Of a stretch of 64,000 bases of DNA, positions 31,254 through 44,500 are shown in pieces. The translations under genes were made by a program, and so were the position numbers. Where the stretch lies: contig OZ014412.1 of the NCBI GenBank assembly GCA_963965975.1, forward strand, positions 12,352,849 to 12,416,848, written 5' to 3'. Below the pieces are notes generated by a model that had not been told where the DNA came from, searched no databases, and was given only the letters and a program-made list of their open reading frames with translations. Each line of letters begins with the position of its first letter. Position 1 is the first letter of the stretch. The DNA comes from Xestospongia bergquistia (Eukaryota; Porifera; Demospongiae; Haplosclerida; Petrosiidae).

Positions 31254-34200
31254 AGTTGGTTTGCACTAACACTCTAAAGTCTTTAAATTAAAGACTTTAG
31301 AAGGTTTAGACTATTGAGTGAAGATAAGAAAGTAAACAGCTCAGTCTAAAGACTCTATGGGACTAACTAAATAAACAGCTATTAATAGTCTAGTAAGTTG
31401 GTTTGCTTTAACACTCTAAAGTCTTTAAATTGAAGACTTTAGAAGATTTAGACTGTTGAGTGAAGTTAATAAAGTAAAGAGCTCAGTCTAAAGGATTCTA
31501 TGGGACTAACTAAATAAACTGTTATTAACTGTTTAGTAAGTTTGTTTGCATTAACACTCTAAGGTCTTTAAATTAAAGACTTTAGAAGGTTTAGACTATT
31601 GAGTGAAGTTAATAAATTAAAAAGCTCAGTCTAAAGGACTCTATGGGACTAACTAAATAAACTGTTATTCACAGTTTAGTAAGTTGGTTTGCATTAACAC
31701 TCTAAAGTCTTTAAATTAAAGACTTTAGAAGGTTTAGACTATTGATTGAAGTTAATAAAGTAAACAGCTCAGTCTAAAGGACTGTATGGGACTAACAAAA
31801 TAAACTGTTAATAACAGTTTAGTAAGTTGGTTTGCCTTAACACTCTAAAGTCTTTAAATTAACGACTTTAGAAGGTTTAGACTATTGATTGAAGTTAACA
31901 AAGTAAACAGCTCAGTGTTAAGGACTCTATGGGACTAACTAAACAAAATGTTATTAATAGTTTAGTAAGTTGGTTTGCATTAACACTCTAAAGTCTTTAA
32001 ATTAAAGACTTTAGAAGGTTTCGACTATTGACTGAAGTTAATAAAGTAAACAGCTCAGTCTAAAGGACTCTATGGGACTAGCTAAATAAACTCTTATTAA
32101 CAGTTTAGTAAGTTGGTTTGCATTAACAATCTAAAGTCTTCAAATTAAAGACGTTAGAAGGTTTAGACTATTAATTGAAGTTAATAAAGTAAAAAGCTCA
32201 GTCTAAAGGACTCTATGGGACTAACTAAATAAACTGCTATTAACAGTTTAGTAAGTTGGTTTGCATTAATACTCTAAAGTGTTTAAATTGAAGACTTTAG
32301 AAGGTTTAGACTATTGAGTGAAGTTAATAAAGTAAACAGCTCAGACTAAAGGATTCTATGGGACTAACTAAATAAACTGTTATTAACTGTTTAGTAAGTC
32401 GGTTTGCATTAACACTCTAAAGTATTTAAATTAAAGACTTTAGAAGGTTTAGACTATTGATTGATGTTAATAAAGTAAACAGCTCAGTCTAAAGGACTCT
32501 ATGGGACTAACTAAACAAACTGTTATTAACAGTTTACTAAGTTGGTTTGCATTAACACTCTAAAGTCTTTAAATTAAAGACTTTAGAAGGTTTAGACTAT
32601 TCAGTGAAGTTAATAAAGTAAACAGCTCAGTCTAAAGGACTCTATGGGACTAACTAAATAAACTGTTATTAACAGTTTAGTAAGTTGGTTTGCATTAACA
32701 CTCTAAAGTCTTTAAATGAAAGACATTAGAAGGTTTAGACTCTTGAGTGAAGTTAAAAAAGTAAACAGCTCAGTCTAAAGGACTCTATGGGACTAACTAA
32801 ATAAACTGCTATTAACAGTTCAGTAAGTTGGTTTGCATTAATACTCTAAAGTGTTTAAATTTAAGACTTTAGAAGGTTTAGACTATTAAGTGAAGTTAAC
32901 AAAGTAAACAGCTCAGTCTAAAGGACTCTATGGGACTAACTAAATAAACTGTATTAACAGTTTAGTAAGTTGGTTTGCATTAACTCTATAAAGTCTTTAA
33001 ATTAAAGACTTTAGAAGGTTTCGACTATTGACTAAAGTTAATAAAGTAAACAGCTCAGTCTAAAGGACTCTATGGGACTAACTAAATGAAATATTATTAA
33101 ACGTTTAGTAAGCTAGTTTGCATTAACAATCTAAAGTCTTTAATTTAAGACTTTAGAAGGTTTAGACTATTGATTGAAGTTAACAAAGTAAACAGCTCAG
33201 TGTAATGGACTCTATGGGACTAACTAAATGAACTGTTATTAACAGTTTAGTAAGATTGTTTGCATTAACACTGTAAAGTCTTTAAATTAAAGACTTTAGA
33301 AGGTTTAGACTATTGAGTGAAGTTAATAAAGTAAACAGCTCAGTCTAAAGGACTCTATGGGACTGACTAAATAAACTGCTATTAACAGTTTAGTAAGTTG
33401 GTTTGTATTAACACTCTAATGTCTTTAAATTAAAGACTTTAGAATGTTTAGACTATTCAGCGAAGTTAATAAATTAAACAGCTCAGTCTAAAGGACTCTA
33501 TGGGACTAACTAAATAAAAATTTATTAACAGTTTAGGAAGTTCGTTTGTATTAGCACTCTAAAGTCTTTAAATTAAAGACTTTAGAAGGTTTAGACTATT
33601 GAGTGAAGTTAATAAAGTAAACAGCTCAGTCTAAAGGACTGTATGGGACTAACTAAATAAAATGTTATTAACAGTTTAGTAAGTTGGTTTGCATTAATAC
33701 AATAAAGTCTTTAAATTAATGACTTTAGAAGGTTTAGACTATTGAGTGAAGTTAACAAAGTAAACAGCTCAGTCTAAAGGACTCTATGGGACTAACTAAA
33801 TAAACTCTTATGAGCAGTTTAGTAAGTTGGTTTGCGTGAACACTCTAAAGTCTTTAAATTAAAGACTTTAGAAGGTTTAGACTATTGATTGAAGTTAACA
33901 ATGTAAACAGCTCAGTCTAAAGGACTCTATGGGACTAACTAAATAAACTGCTATTAACAGTTTAGTAAGTTGGTTTGCATTAATACTCTAAAGTGTTTAA
34001 ATTAAAGACTTTATAAGGTTTAGACTATTAAGTGAAGTTAATAAAGTAAACAGCTCAGTCTAAAGGACTCTATGGGACTAACTAAATAAACTGTTATTAA
34101 CAGTTTAGTAAGTTGGTTTGTATTAAAACTCTAAAGTCTTTAAATTAAAGACTTTAGAAGGTTTAGACTATTGAGTGAAGTTAATAAAGTAAACAGCTCA

Positions 34201-35820
34201 GTCTAAAGGACTGTATGGGACAAACTAAATAAACTGTTATTAACAATTTAGTAAGTTGGTTTGCATTAAGAGTCTAAAGTCTTTAAATTAAAGACTTTAG
34301 AAGGTTTAGACTATTGAGTGAAGTTAACAAAGTAAACAGCTCAGTCTAAAGGACTCAATGGGACTAACTAAATAAAATGTTATTAGCAGTTTAGTAAGTT
34401 GGTTTGCATTAAAACTCTAAAGTCTTTAAATTAAAGACTTTAGAAGGTTTCGACTATTGACTGAAGTTAATAAAGTAAACAGCTCAGTCTAAAGGACTCT
34501 ATGGGACTAATTAAATCAACTCTTATTAACAGTTTAGTAAATTGGTTTGCATTAGCAATCTAAAGTCTTTAAATTAAAGACTTTAGAAGGTTTAGACTAT
34601 TGAGTGAAGTTAATAAAGTAAACAGCTCAGTCAAAAGGACTCTATGGGACTAACTAAATAAACTCTTATTAACAGTTTAGTAAGTTGGTGGGCATTAACA
34701 ATCCAAAGTCTTTAAATTAAAGACTTTAGAAGGTTTAGACGATTGAGTGAAGTGAATAAAGTAAACAGCTCAGTCTAAAGGACTCTATGGGACTAACTAA
34801 ATAAACTGTTATTAACAGTTTAGTAAGTTGGTTTGCATTAACACTCTAAAGTCTTTAAATTAAAGATTTTAGAAGGTTTAGACTATTGAGTGAAATTAAT
34901 AAATTAAAGAGCTCAGTCTAAAGGACTGTATGGGACTAACTAAATAAACTGTTATTAACAGTTTAGTAAGTTGGTTTGTATTAAAACTCTAAAGTCTTTA
35001 AAATAAAGGCTTTAAAAGGTTTCGACTATTGAGTGAAGTTTATATAGTAAACAGCTCAGTTTAAAGGACTGTATGGGACTAACTAAATAAACTGTTATTA
35101 ACAGTTTAGTAAGTTGGTTTGCATTAAGACTCTAAAGTTTTTAAATTAAAGACTTTAGAAGGTTTAGACTATAGAGTGAAGTCAACAAAGTAAACAGCTT
35201 AGTCTAAAGGACTCTATGCGATTAACTAAATAAACTGTTATTAACAGTTTAGTAAGTTGGTTTGCATTAATAGTCTAAAGTCTTTAAATTAAAGACTTTA
35301 GAAGGTTTAGACTATTGATTGAAGTTAACATAGTAAACAGCTCAGTCGAAAGGACTCTATGGGACTAACTAAATAAAATGTTATTAACAGTTTAGTAAGT
35401 TGGTTTGCATTAACACTCTAAAGTCTTTAAATTAAAGACTTTAGAAGGTTTCGCCTATTGACTGAAGTTAATAAAGTAAACAGCTCAGACTAAAGGACTC
35501 TATGGGACTAACTAAATAAACCCTTATTAACAGTTTAGTAAGTTGGTTTGCATTAACAATCTAAAGTCTTTAAAGTAAAGGCTTTAGAAGGTTTAGACTA
35601 TTGAGTGAAGTTAATAAAGTAAACAGCTCAGTCTAAAGGACTCTATGGGACTAACTAATAAACTGTTATTAACAGTTTAGTAAGTTGGTTTGCATTAACA
35701 CTCTAAAGTCTTTAAATTAAAGACTTTAGAAGGTTTAGACTATTGAGTGAAGTTAATAAAGTAAACAGCTCATTCTAAAGGACTCTACGGGACTAACTAA
35801 ATAAACTGTTATTAACAGTT

Positions 35821-36400
35821 TAGTAAGTTTGTTTGCATTAACACTCTAAAGTCTTTAAGTTAAAGACTTTAGAAGGTTTAGACTGTTGATTGAAGTTAAC
35901 AAAGTAAACAGCTCAGTCTAATGGACTCTATGGGACTAACTAAATGAACTGTTATTAACAGTTTAGTAAGTTGGTTTGCATTAACTCTATAAAGTCTTTA
36001 AATTAAAGACTTTAGAAGGTTTAGACTATTGAGTGAAGTGAATAAAGTAAACCGCTCAATCTAAAGGATTCTATGGGACTAACTAAATAAACTGTTATTA
36101 ACAGTTTAGTAAGTTTGTTTGCATTAACACTCTAAAGTCTTTAAGTTAAAGACTTTAGAAGGTTTAGACTGTTAATTGAAGTTAACAAAGTAAACAGCTC
36201 AGTCTAATGGACTCTATGGGACTAACTAAATGAACTGTTATTAACAGTTTAGTAAGTTGGTTTGCTTTAACTCTATAAAGTCTTTAAATTAAAGACTTTA
36301 GAAGGTTTCGACTATTGAGTGAAGTGAATAAAGTAAACCGCTCAATCTAAAGGATTCTATGGGACTAACTAAATAAAATGTTATTAACAGTTTAGTAAGT
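35821..36400. repeat. Dimer tandem duplication (286 bp)
   Basis: The pair of monomers containing TAGTAAGTTTGTTTGC with CTTTAAGTTAAAG, then TTAACTCTATAAAGTC with AAACCGCTCAATCTAAAGG, is repeated at a 286-bp offset (35821 and 36107). Confidence 0.75.
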
Positions 36401-39400
36401 TTGTTTCCATTAAAACTCTAAAGTCTTTATATTAAAGACTTTAGAAGGTTTAAACTATTGTGTGAAGTTAATAAAGTAAACAGCTCAGTCTAAAGGACTC
36501 TATGGGACAAACTAAATAAACTGCTATTAACTGTTTAGTAAGTTGGTTTGCATTAATTTTCTAAAGTGTTTAAATTAAAGACTTTAGAAGGTTTAGACTA
36601 GTAAGTGAAGTTAATAAAGTAAACAGCTCAGTCTAAAGGACTCTATGGGACTAACTAAATAAACTGTTATTATCAGTTTAGTAAGTTGGTTTGCATTAAC
36701 ACTCTAAAGTCTTTAAATTAAAGACTTTAGAACGTTTAGACTATTGAGTGAAGTTAATGAAGTAAACAGCTCAGTCTAAAGGACTCTATGGGACTAACTA
36801 AATAAACTGCTATTAACAGTTTAGTAAGTTGGTTTGCATTAATACTCTAAAGTGTTTAAATGAAAGACTTTAGAAGGTTTAGACTATTAAGTGAAGATAA
36901 TAAAGTAAACAGCTCAGTCTAAAGGACTCGATGGGACTAACTAAATAAAATGTTATTAACAGTTTAGTAAGTTTGTTTGCATTGACACTCTAAAGTCTTT
37001 AAATTAAAGACTTTAGAAGGTTTAGACTATTGAGTGAGGTTAATAAATTAAACAGCTCAGTCTAGAGGACTCTATGGGACTAACTAAATAAACTGTTATT
37101 AACAGTTTAGTAAGTTGGTTTGTATTAACACTCTAAAGTCTTTAAATTAAACACTTTAGAAGGTTTAGACTATTGACTGAAGTTAATAAAGTAAACAGCT
37201 CAGTCAAAAGGACTGTATGGGACTAAGTAAATAAAATGTTTTTAACAGTTTAGTAATTTGGTTTGCATTAACACTCTAAAGTCTTTAAATTAATGACTTT
37301 AGAAGGTTTAGACTATTGAGTGAAGTTAATAAAGTAAACAGCTCAGTCTAAAGTACTGTATGGGACAAAGTAAGTAAACTGTTATTAACAGTTTAGTAAG
37401 TTGGTTTGCATTAACACTCTAAAGTCTTTAAATTAAAGACTTTAGAAGGTTTAGACTATTGACTGAAGTTAACAAAGTAAACAGCTCAGTCTAATGGACT
37501 CTATGGGACTAACTAAATAAACTGTTATTAACAGTTTAGTAAGTTGGTTTGCATTAACTCTATAAAGTCTTTAAATTAAAGACTTTAGAAGGTTTAGACT
37601 ATTGAGTGAAGTGAATAAAGTAAACAGCTCAGTCTAAAGGACTCTATGGGACTAAATAAATAAACTGCTATTAACAGTTTAGTAAGTTGGTTTTAATTAA
37701 TACTCTAAAGTGTTTAAATTAAAGACTTTAGAAGGTTTAAACTATTAAGTGAAGTTAATAAAGTAAACAGATCAGTCTAAAGGACTGTAAGGGACTAACT
37801 AAATGAACTGTTATTAACAGTTTAGTAAGTTGGTTTGCATTAAGACTCTAAAGTCTTTAAATTAAAGACTTTAGAAGGTTTAGACTATTGAGTGAAGTTA
37901 ATAAAGTAAACAACTCAGTCTAAAGGACTCTATAGGACTAACTAAATAAACTGTTATTAACAGTTTAGTAAGTTGGTATGCACTAACACTCTAAAGTCTT
38001 TAAATTAAAGACTTTAGAAGGTTTAGACTATTGAGTGTAGTTAATAAAGTAAGCAGCTTAGTCTAAAGGACTCTATGGGACTAACTAAATAAACTGTTAT
38101 TAACAGTTTAGTAAGTTGCTTTGCTTTAAGTCTCTAAAGTCTTATATTAAAGACTTTAGGAGGTGTAGACTATTGATTCAGGTTACAAAGTAAACAGCTC
38201 AGTCTAATGGACTCTATGGGACTAACTGAATGAACTGTTATTAACAGTTTAGCAAGTTGGGTAGTACTAACAATCTAAAGTCTTTAAATTAAAGACTTTA
38301 GAAGGTTTAGTGTATTGAGTGAAGTTAATAAAGTAGACAGCTCAGTCTAAAGGACTCTATGGGACTGACTAAATAAACTGTTATTAACAGTTTAGTAAGT
38401 TTGTTTGCATTAAGACTCTAAAGTCTTTAAATTAAAGATTTTAGAAGCTTTAAACTATGAAGTGATGTTATTCAAATAACAGCTCAGTCTAAAGGACTCT
38501 GTGGGACTAACTAAATAAACTGTTATTAACAGTTTAGTAAGTTGGTTTGCCTTAACACTCTAAAGTCTTTCAGTTAAAGACTTTAGAAGGTTTAGACTAT
38601 TGATTGAAGTTAACAAAGTAAACAGCTCAGTCTAAAGGACTCTATGGGACTAATTAAATGAACTCTTATTAACAGTTTAGTAAGTTTGTTTGCATTAACA
38701 ATCTAAAGTTTTTAAATTAAAGACTTTAGAAGGTTTAGACTATTGAGTGAAGTTAATAAGGAAAACAACTCAGTCTAAAGGACTCTATGGGACTAGCTAA
38801 ATAAAATGTTATTAACAGTTAAGTAAGTTGATTTGCTTTAACACTCTAAAGTCTTTAAATTAAAGACTTTAGAAGGTTTAGACTATTGAGTGAAGTTAAT
38901 AAAGTAAACAGCTCAGTCTAAATGACTCTATGGGACTAACTAAATAAACTGTTAATAACAGTTTAGTAAGTTGGTTTGCATTAACACTCTAAAGTCTTTA
39001 AATTAAAGACTTTAGAAGGTTTAGACTATTGATTGAAGTTAACAAAGTAAACAGCTCAGTGTAATGGACTCTAAGGGACCAATTAAATAAACTGTCATTA
39101 GCAGTTCAGTAAGTTGGTTTCCCTTAACACTCTAAAGTCTTTAAATTAAAGACATTAGAAGGTTTTGACTATTGAGTGATGTTAATAAAGTAAACAGCTC
39201 AGTCTAAAGGACTCTATGGGACTAACTAAATAAACTGTTAATAACAGTTTAGTAAGTTGGTTTGTATTAACACTCTTAAGTCTTTAAATTGAAGACTTTA
39301 GAAGCCTTAGACTATTAAGTCAATCTTATAAAGTAAACTGCTCAGTCTAAAGGACTCTGTGGGACTAACTAAATAAATTGTTATTAACAGTTTAGTAAGT

Positions 39401-42400
39401 TGGTTTTCCGTAACACTCTAAAGTCTTTAAATTAAAGACTTTAGAAGGTTTAGACTATTGAGTGAAGTTAATAAAATAAACAGCTCAGTCTAAAGGACTC
39501 TATGGGACTAACTAAATCAACTCTTGTTAACAGTTTAGTAAGTTTGTTTGCATTAACAATATAAAGTTTTTAAATTAAAGACTTAGAGGTTTAGACTATT
39601 GAGTGAAGTTAATAAAGAAAACAGCTCAGTCTTAAGGACTCTAGGGGACTACCTAAATAAAATGTTATTAACAGTTTAGTAAGTTGTTTTGCATTAACAT
39701 TCTAAAGTCTTTAAATTAAAGACTTTAGAAGTTTTAGACTATTGAGTGAAGTTAATAAAGTAAACAGCTCAGTCTAAAGGACTCTATGGGACTAACTAAA
39801 TAAAATGTTATTAACAGTTTAGTAAGTTGGTTTGCATTAGCACTCTAAAGTCTTTTCATTAAAGACTTTAGAAGGTTTAGACTATTGATTGAAGTTAACA
39901 AAGTAAACAGCTCAGATTAATGGACTCTACGGGACTAAATAAATGAACTGTTACTAACAGTTTAGTAAGATGGTTTGCATTAACACTCTAAAGTCTTTAA
40001 ATTAAAGACTTTAGAAGGTTTAGACTATTGAGTGAAGTTGAAAAAGTGAACAGCGCAGTCTAAAGGATTTTTTGGGACTAACTAAATAAACTGTTATGAA
40101 CAGTTTAGTAAGTTGGTTTGCATTAACACTCTAAAGTCTTTAAAGTAAAGACTTTAGAAGGTTTAGACTATTGAGTGAAGTTAATAAAGTAAACAGCTCA
40201 GTCTAAAGGACTCTATGGGACTAACTAAATAAACTGTTAATAACAGTTTAGTAAGTTGGTTTGTATTAACACTCTTAAGTCTTTAAATTAAAGACTTTAG
40301 AAGGTTTAGACCATTGAGTGAAGTTAATAAATGAAACAGCTCAGTCTAAAGGACTCTATGGGACTAACTAAATAAACTCTTATTAACAGTTTAGTAAGTT
40401 CGTTTGTATTAACACTCTAAAGTCTTAAAATTAAAGACTTTAGAAGGTTTAGACTATTGAGTGAAGTTAATAAAGTAAACAGCTCAGTCTAAAGGACTCT
40501 ATGGGACTAACTAAATAAACTGTTATTAACAGTTTAGTAAGTTGGTTTGCATTTAGACTCTAAAGTCTTTAAATTAAAGACTTTAGAAGGTTTAGACTAT
40601 TGAGTGAAGTTAACAAAGTAAACAGATCTGTCTAAAGGACTCTATGGGACTAACTAAAAAAACTGTTATTAACAGTTTAGTAAGATGGTTTGCATTAACA
40701 CTCTAAAGTCTTTAAATTAAAGACTTTAGAAGATTTAGACTATTGATTGAAGTTAACAAAGTAAACAGCTCAGTCTAAAGGACTCTATGGGTCTAACTAA
40801 ATAAACAGCTATTAACAGTTTAGTAAGTTGGTTTGCATTAATACTCTAAAGTGTTTAAATTAAAGACTTTATAAGGTTTAGACTATTAAGTGAAGTTAAT
40901 AAAGTAAACAGCTCAGTCTAAAAGACTCTATGGGACTAACTAAATAAATTGTTATTAACAGTTTAGTAAGTTGGTTTGCATTAACAATCTAAAGTCTTTA
41001 AATTAAAGACTTTAGAAGGCTTAGAATATTGAGTGAAGTTAATAAAGTAAACAGCTCAGTCTATAGGACTGTATGGGGTTAACTAAATAAACTCTTATTA
41101 ACAGTTTAGTAAGTTGGTTTGCATTAACACTCTAAAGTCTTTAAATTAAAGACTTTAGAAGGTTTAGACTATTGAGTAAGGTTAATAAAGTAAACAGCTC
41201 AGTCTAAAGGACTCTATGGGACTAACTAAATAAACTCTTATTAACAGTTTAGTAAGTTGGGGGGCATTAACAATCTAAAGACTTTAAATTAAAGACTTTA
41301 GAAGGTTTAGACTATTGAGTGATGTGAATAAAGTAAACAGCTCAGTCTAAAGGACTCTATGGGACTAACTAAATAAACTGTTATTAACAGTTTAGTAAGT
41401 TGGTTAGCATTAACACTCTAAAGTCTTTAAATTAAAGACTTTAGAAGGTTTCGACTATTGAGTGAAGTTAATAAATTTAACAGCTCAGTCTAAAGGATTC
41501 TATCGGACTAACTAAGTAAACTGTTATTAACAGTTTAGTAAGTTGGTTTGTGTTAAAACTCTAAAGTCTTTAAATTAAAGACTTTAGAAGGTTTCGACCA
41601 TTGAGTGAAGTTTATAAAGTAAACAGCTCAGTCTAAAGGACTGTATGGGACTAACTAAATAAATTGTTATTAACAGTTTAGTAAGTTGGTTTGCATTAAG
41701 ACTCTAAAGTCTTTAAATTAAAGACTTTAGAAGGTTTAGACTATAGAGTGAAGTTAACAATGTAAACAGCTTAGTCTAAAGGACTCTATGCGATTAATTA
41801 AATAAACTGTTATTAACAGTTTAGTAAGTTGGTTTGCATTAATACTCTAAAGTCTTTAAATTTAAGACTTTAGAAGGTTTCGCCTATTGACTGAAGTTAA
41901 TAATGTAAACAGCTCAGTCTAAAGGACTCTATGGGACTAACTAAATAACCTCTTATTAACAGTTTAGTAATTTGGTTTGCATTAACACTCTAAAGTCTTT
42001 AAATTAAAGACTTTAGAAGGTTTAGACTATTGAGTGAAGTTAATAAAGTAAACAGCTCAGTCTAAAGGACTCTATGGGACTAACTAAATAAAATGTTATT
42101 AACAGTTTAGTAAGTTTGTTTGCATTAACACTCTAAAGTCTTTAAATTAAAGTCTTTAGAATGTTTAGACTATTGAGTGAAGTTAATACATTAAACAGCT
42201 CAGTCTAAAGGACTCTATGGGACTAACTAAATAAACTGTTATTAACAGTTTAGTAAGTTGGTTTGTATTAAAACTCTAAAGTCTTTAAATTAAAGACTTT
42301 AGAAGGTTTAGACTATAGAGTGAAGTTTATAAAGTAAACAGCTCAGTCTAAAGGACTCCGTGGGTCTAACTAAACAAACTGTTATTAACAGTTTAGTAAG

Positions 42401-44460
42401 TTGGTTTGCATTAACAATCTAAATTCTTTAAAGTAAAGACTTTAGAAGGTTTAGACTATTGAGTGAAGTTAATAAAGTAAACAGCTCAGTCTAAAGGACT
42501 CTATGGGACTAACTAAATAAACTGTTATTAACAGTTTGGTAAGTTGGTTTGTATTAACACTCTAAAGTCTTTAAATTAAAGAGTTTAGAAGGTTTAGACT
42601 ATTGAGTGAAGTTAATAAAGTAAACAGCTCAGTCTAAAGGACTGTATGGGACAAACTAAATACACTATTATTAACTATTTAGTAAGTTGGTTTGCATTAA
42701 CACTCTAAAGTCTTTAAATTAAAGACTTTAGAAGGTTTATACTATTGAGTGAAGTTAATAAAGTAAACAGCTCAGTCTAAAGGACTCTATGGGACTAACT
42801 AAATAAAATGCTATTAACAGTTTAGTAAGTTGGTTTGCATTAATACTCTAAAGTGTTTAAATTAAAGACTTTAGAAGGTTTAGACTATTAAGTTAAGTTA
42901 ATAAAGTAAACAGCTCAGTCTAAAGGACTCTATGGGACTAACTAAATAAACTGTTATTAACAGTTTAGTAAGTTGGTTTGCATTAACACTCTAAAGTCTT
43001 TAAATTAAAGACTTTAGAATGTTTCGACTATTGAGAGAAGTTAATAAAGTAAACAGCTCAGTCTAAAGGACTCTATGGAACTAACTAAATAAACTGTTAT
43101 TAACAGTTTAGTAAGTTGGTTTGCATTAAAACTCTAAAGTCTTTAAATTAAAGACTTTAGAAAGTTTAGACTATTGATTGAAGTTAACAAAGTAAACAGC
43201 TCAGTCTAATGGACTCTATGGGACTAACTAAATGAACTGTTATTAACAGTTTAGTAAGTTGGTTTGCATTAACTCTTTAAAGTCTTTAAATTAATGACTT
43301 TAGAAGATTTAGACTATTGATTGAAGTTAACATAGTAAACAGCTCAGTCTAATGGACTCTATTGGACTAACTAAATAAAATCTTATTAACAGTTTAGTAA
43401 GTTGGTTTGCATTAACACTCTAAAGTCTTTAAATTAAAGACTTTAGAAGGTTTCGCCTATTGACTGAAGTTAATAAAGTAAACAGCTCAGTCTAAAGGAC
43501 TCTATGGGACTAACTAAATAACCTCTTATTAACAGTTTAGTAAGTTGGTTTGCATTAACACTATAAAGTCTTTAAATTAAAGACTTTAGAAGGTTTCGCC
43601 AATTGACTGAAGTTAATAAAGTAAACAGCTCAGTCTAAAGGACTCTATGGGACTAACTAAATAACCGCTTATTAACAGTTTAGTAAGTTGTTTTGCATTA
43701 ACACTCTAAAGTCTTTAAATTAAAGACTTTAGAAGGTTTAGACAATTGAGTGAAGTTAATAAAGTAAACAGCTCAGTCTAAAGGACTCTATGGGACTAAC
43801 TAAAAAAACTGTTATTAACAGTTAAGTAAGTTGGTTTGCTTTAACACTCTAAAGTCTTTAAATTAAAGACTTTAGAATGTTTAGACTATTGAGTGAAGTT
43901 AATACATTAAACAGCTCAGTCTAAAGGACTCTATGGGACTAACTAAATAACCTCTTATTAACAGTTTAGTAAGTTGGTTTGCATTAAAACTCTAAGGTCT
44001 TTAAATTAAAGACTTTAGAAAGTTTAGACTATTGATTGAAGTTGACAAAGTAAACAGCTCAGTATAATAGACTCTATGGGACTAACTAAATGAACTGTTA
44101 TTAACAGTTTTGTAAGTTGGTTTGCATTAACTCTATAAAGTCTTTAAATTAAAGACTTTAGAAGGTTTAGACTACTGAGTGAAGTGAATAAAGTAATCAG
44201 CTCAGTCTAAAGGATTCTATGGGACTAACTAAATAAAATGTTATTAACAGTTTAGTAAGTTTGTTTCCATTAACACTCTAAAGTCTTTAAATTAAAGAGT
44301 TTAGAAGGTTTAAACAATTGTGGGAAGTTAATAAAGTAAAAAGCTCAGTCTAAAGGACTCTATGGGACTAACTAAATAAACTGCTATTAACAGTTTAGTA
44401 AGTTGGTTTGCATTAATATTCTAAAGTGTTTAAATTAAAGACTTTAGAAGGTTTAGACTA

Positions 44461-44500
44461 TTAAGTGAAGTTAATAAAGTAATTTAAATTAAAGACTTTA
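44461..44500. repeat. Shortened monomer junction (89-bp deletion)
   Basis: After TTAATAAAGTAA (monomer position 94) the sequence continues at TTTAAATTAAAG (position 41 of the next copy) at about 44482. It lacks 89 bp and shifts the array register. It lies at the left edge of the 17-monomer duplication. Confidence 0.85.

Noticed and set aside
41255-41270. Run of six G in one monomer as a quadruplex or regulatory site
   Set aside because: It is an isolated variant of TTGGTTTGC with no further G runs nearby, so it is most likely local mutation.
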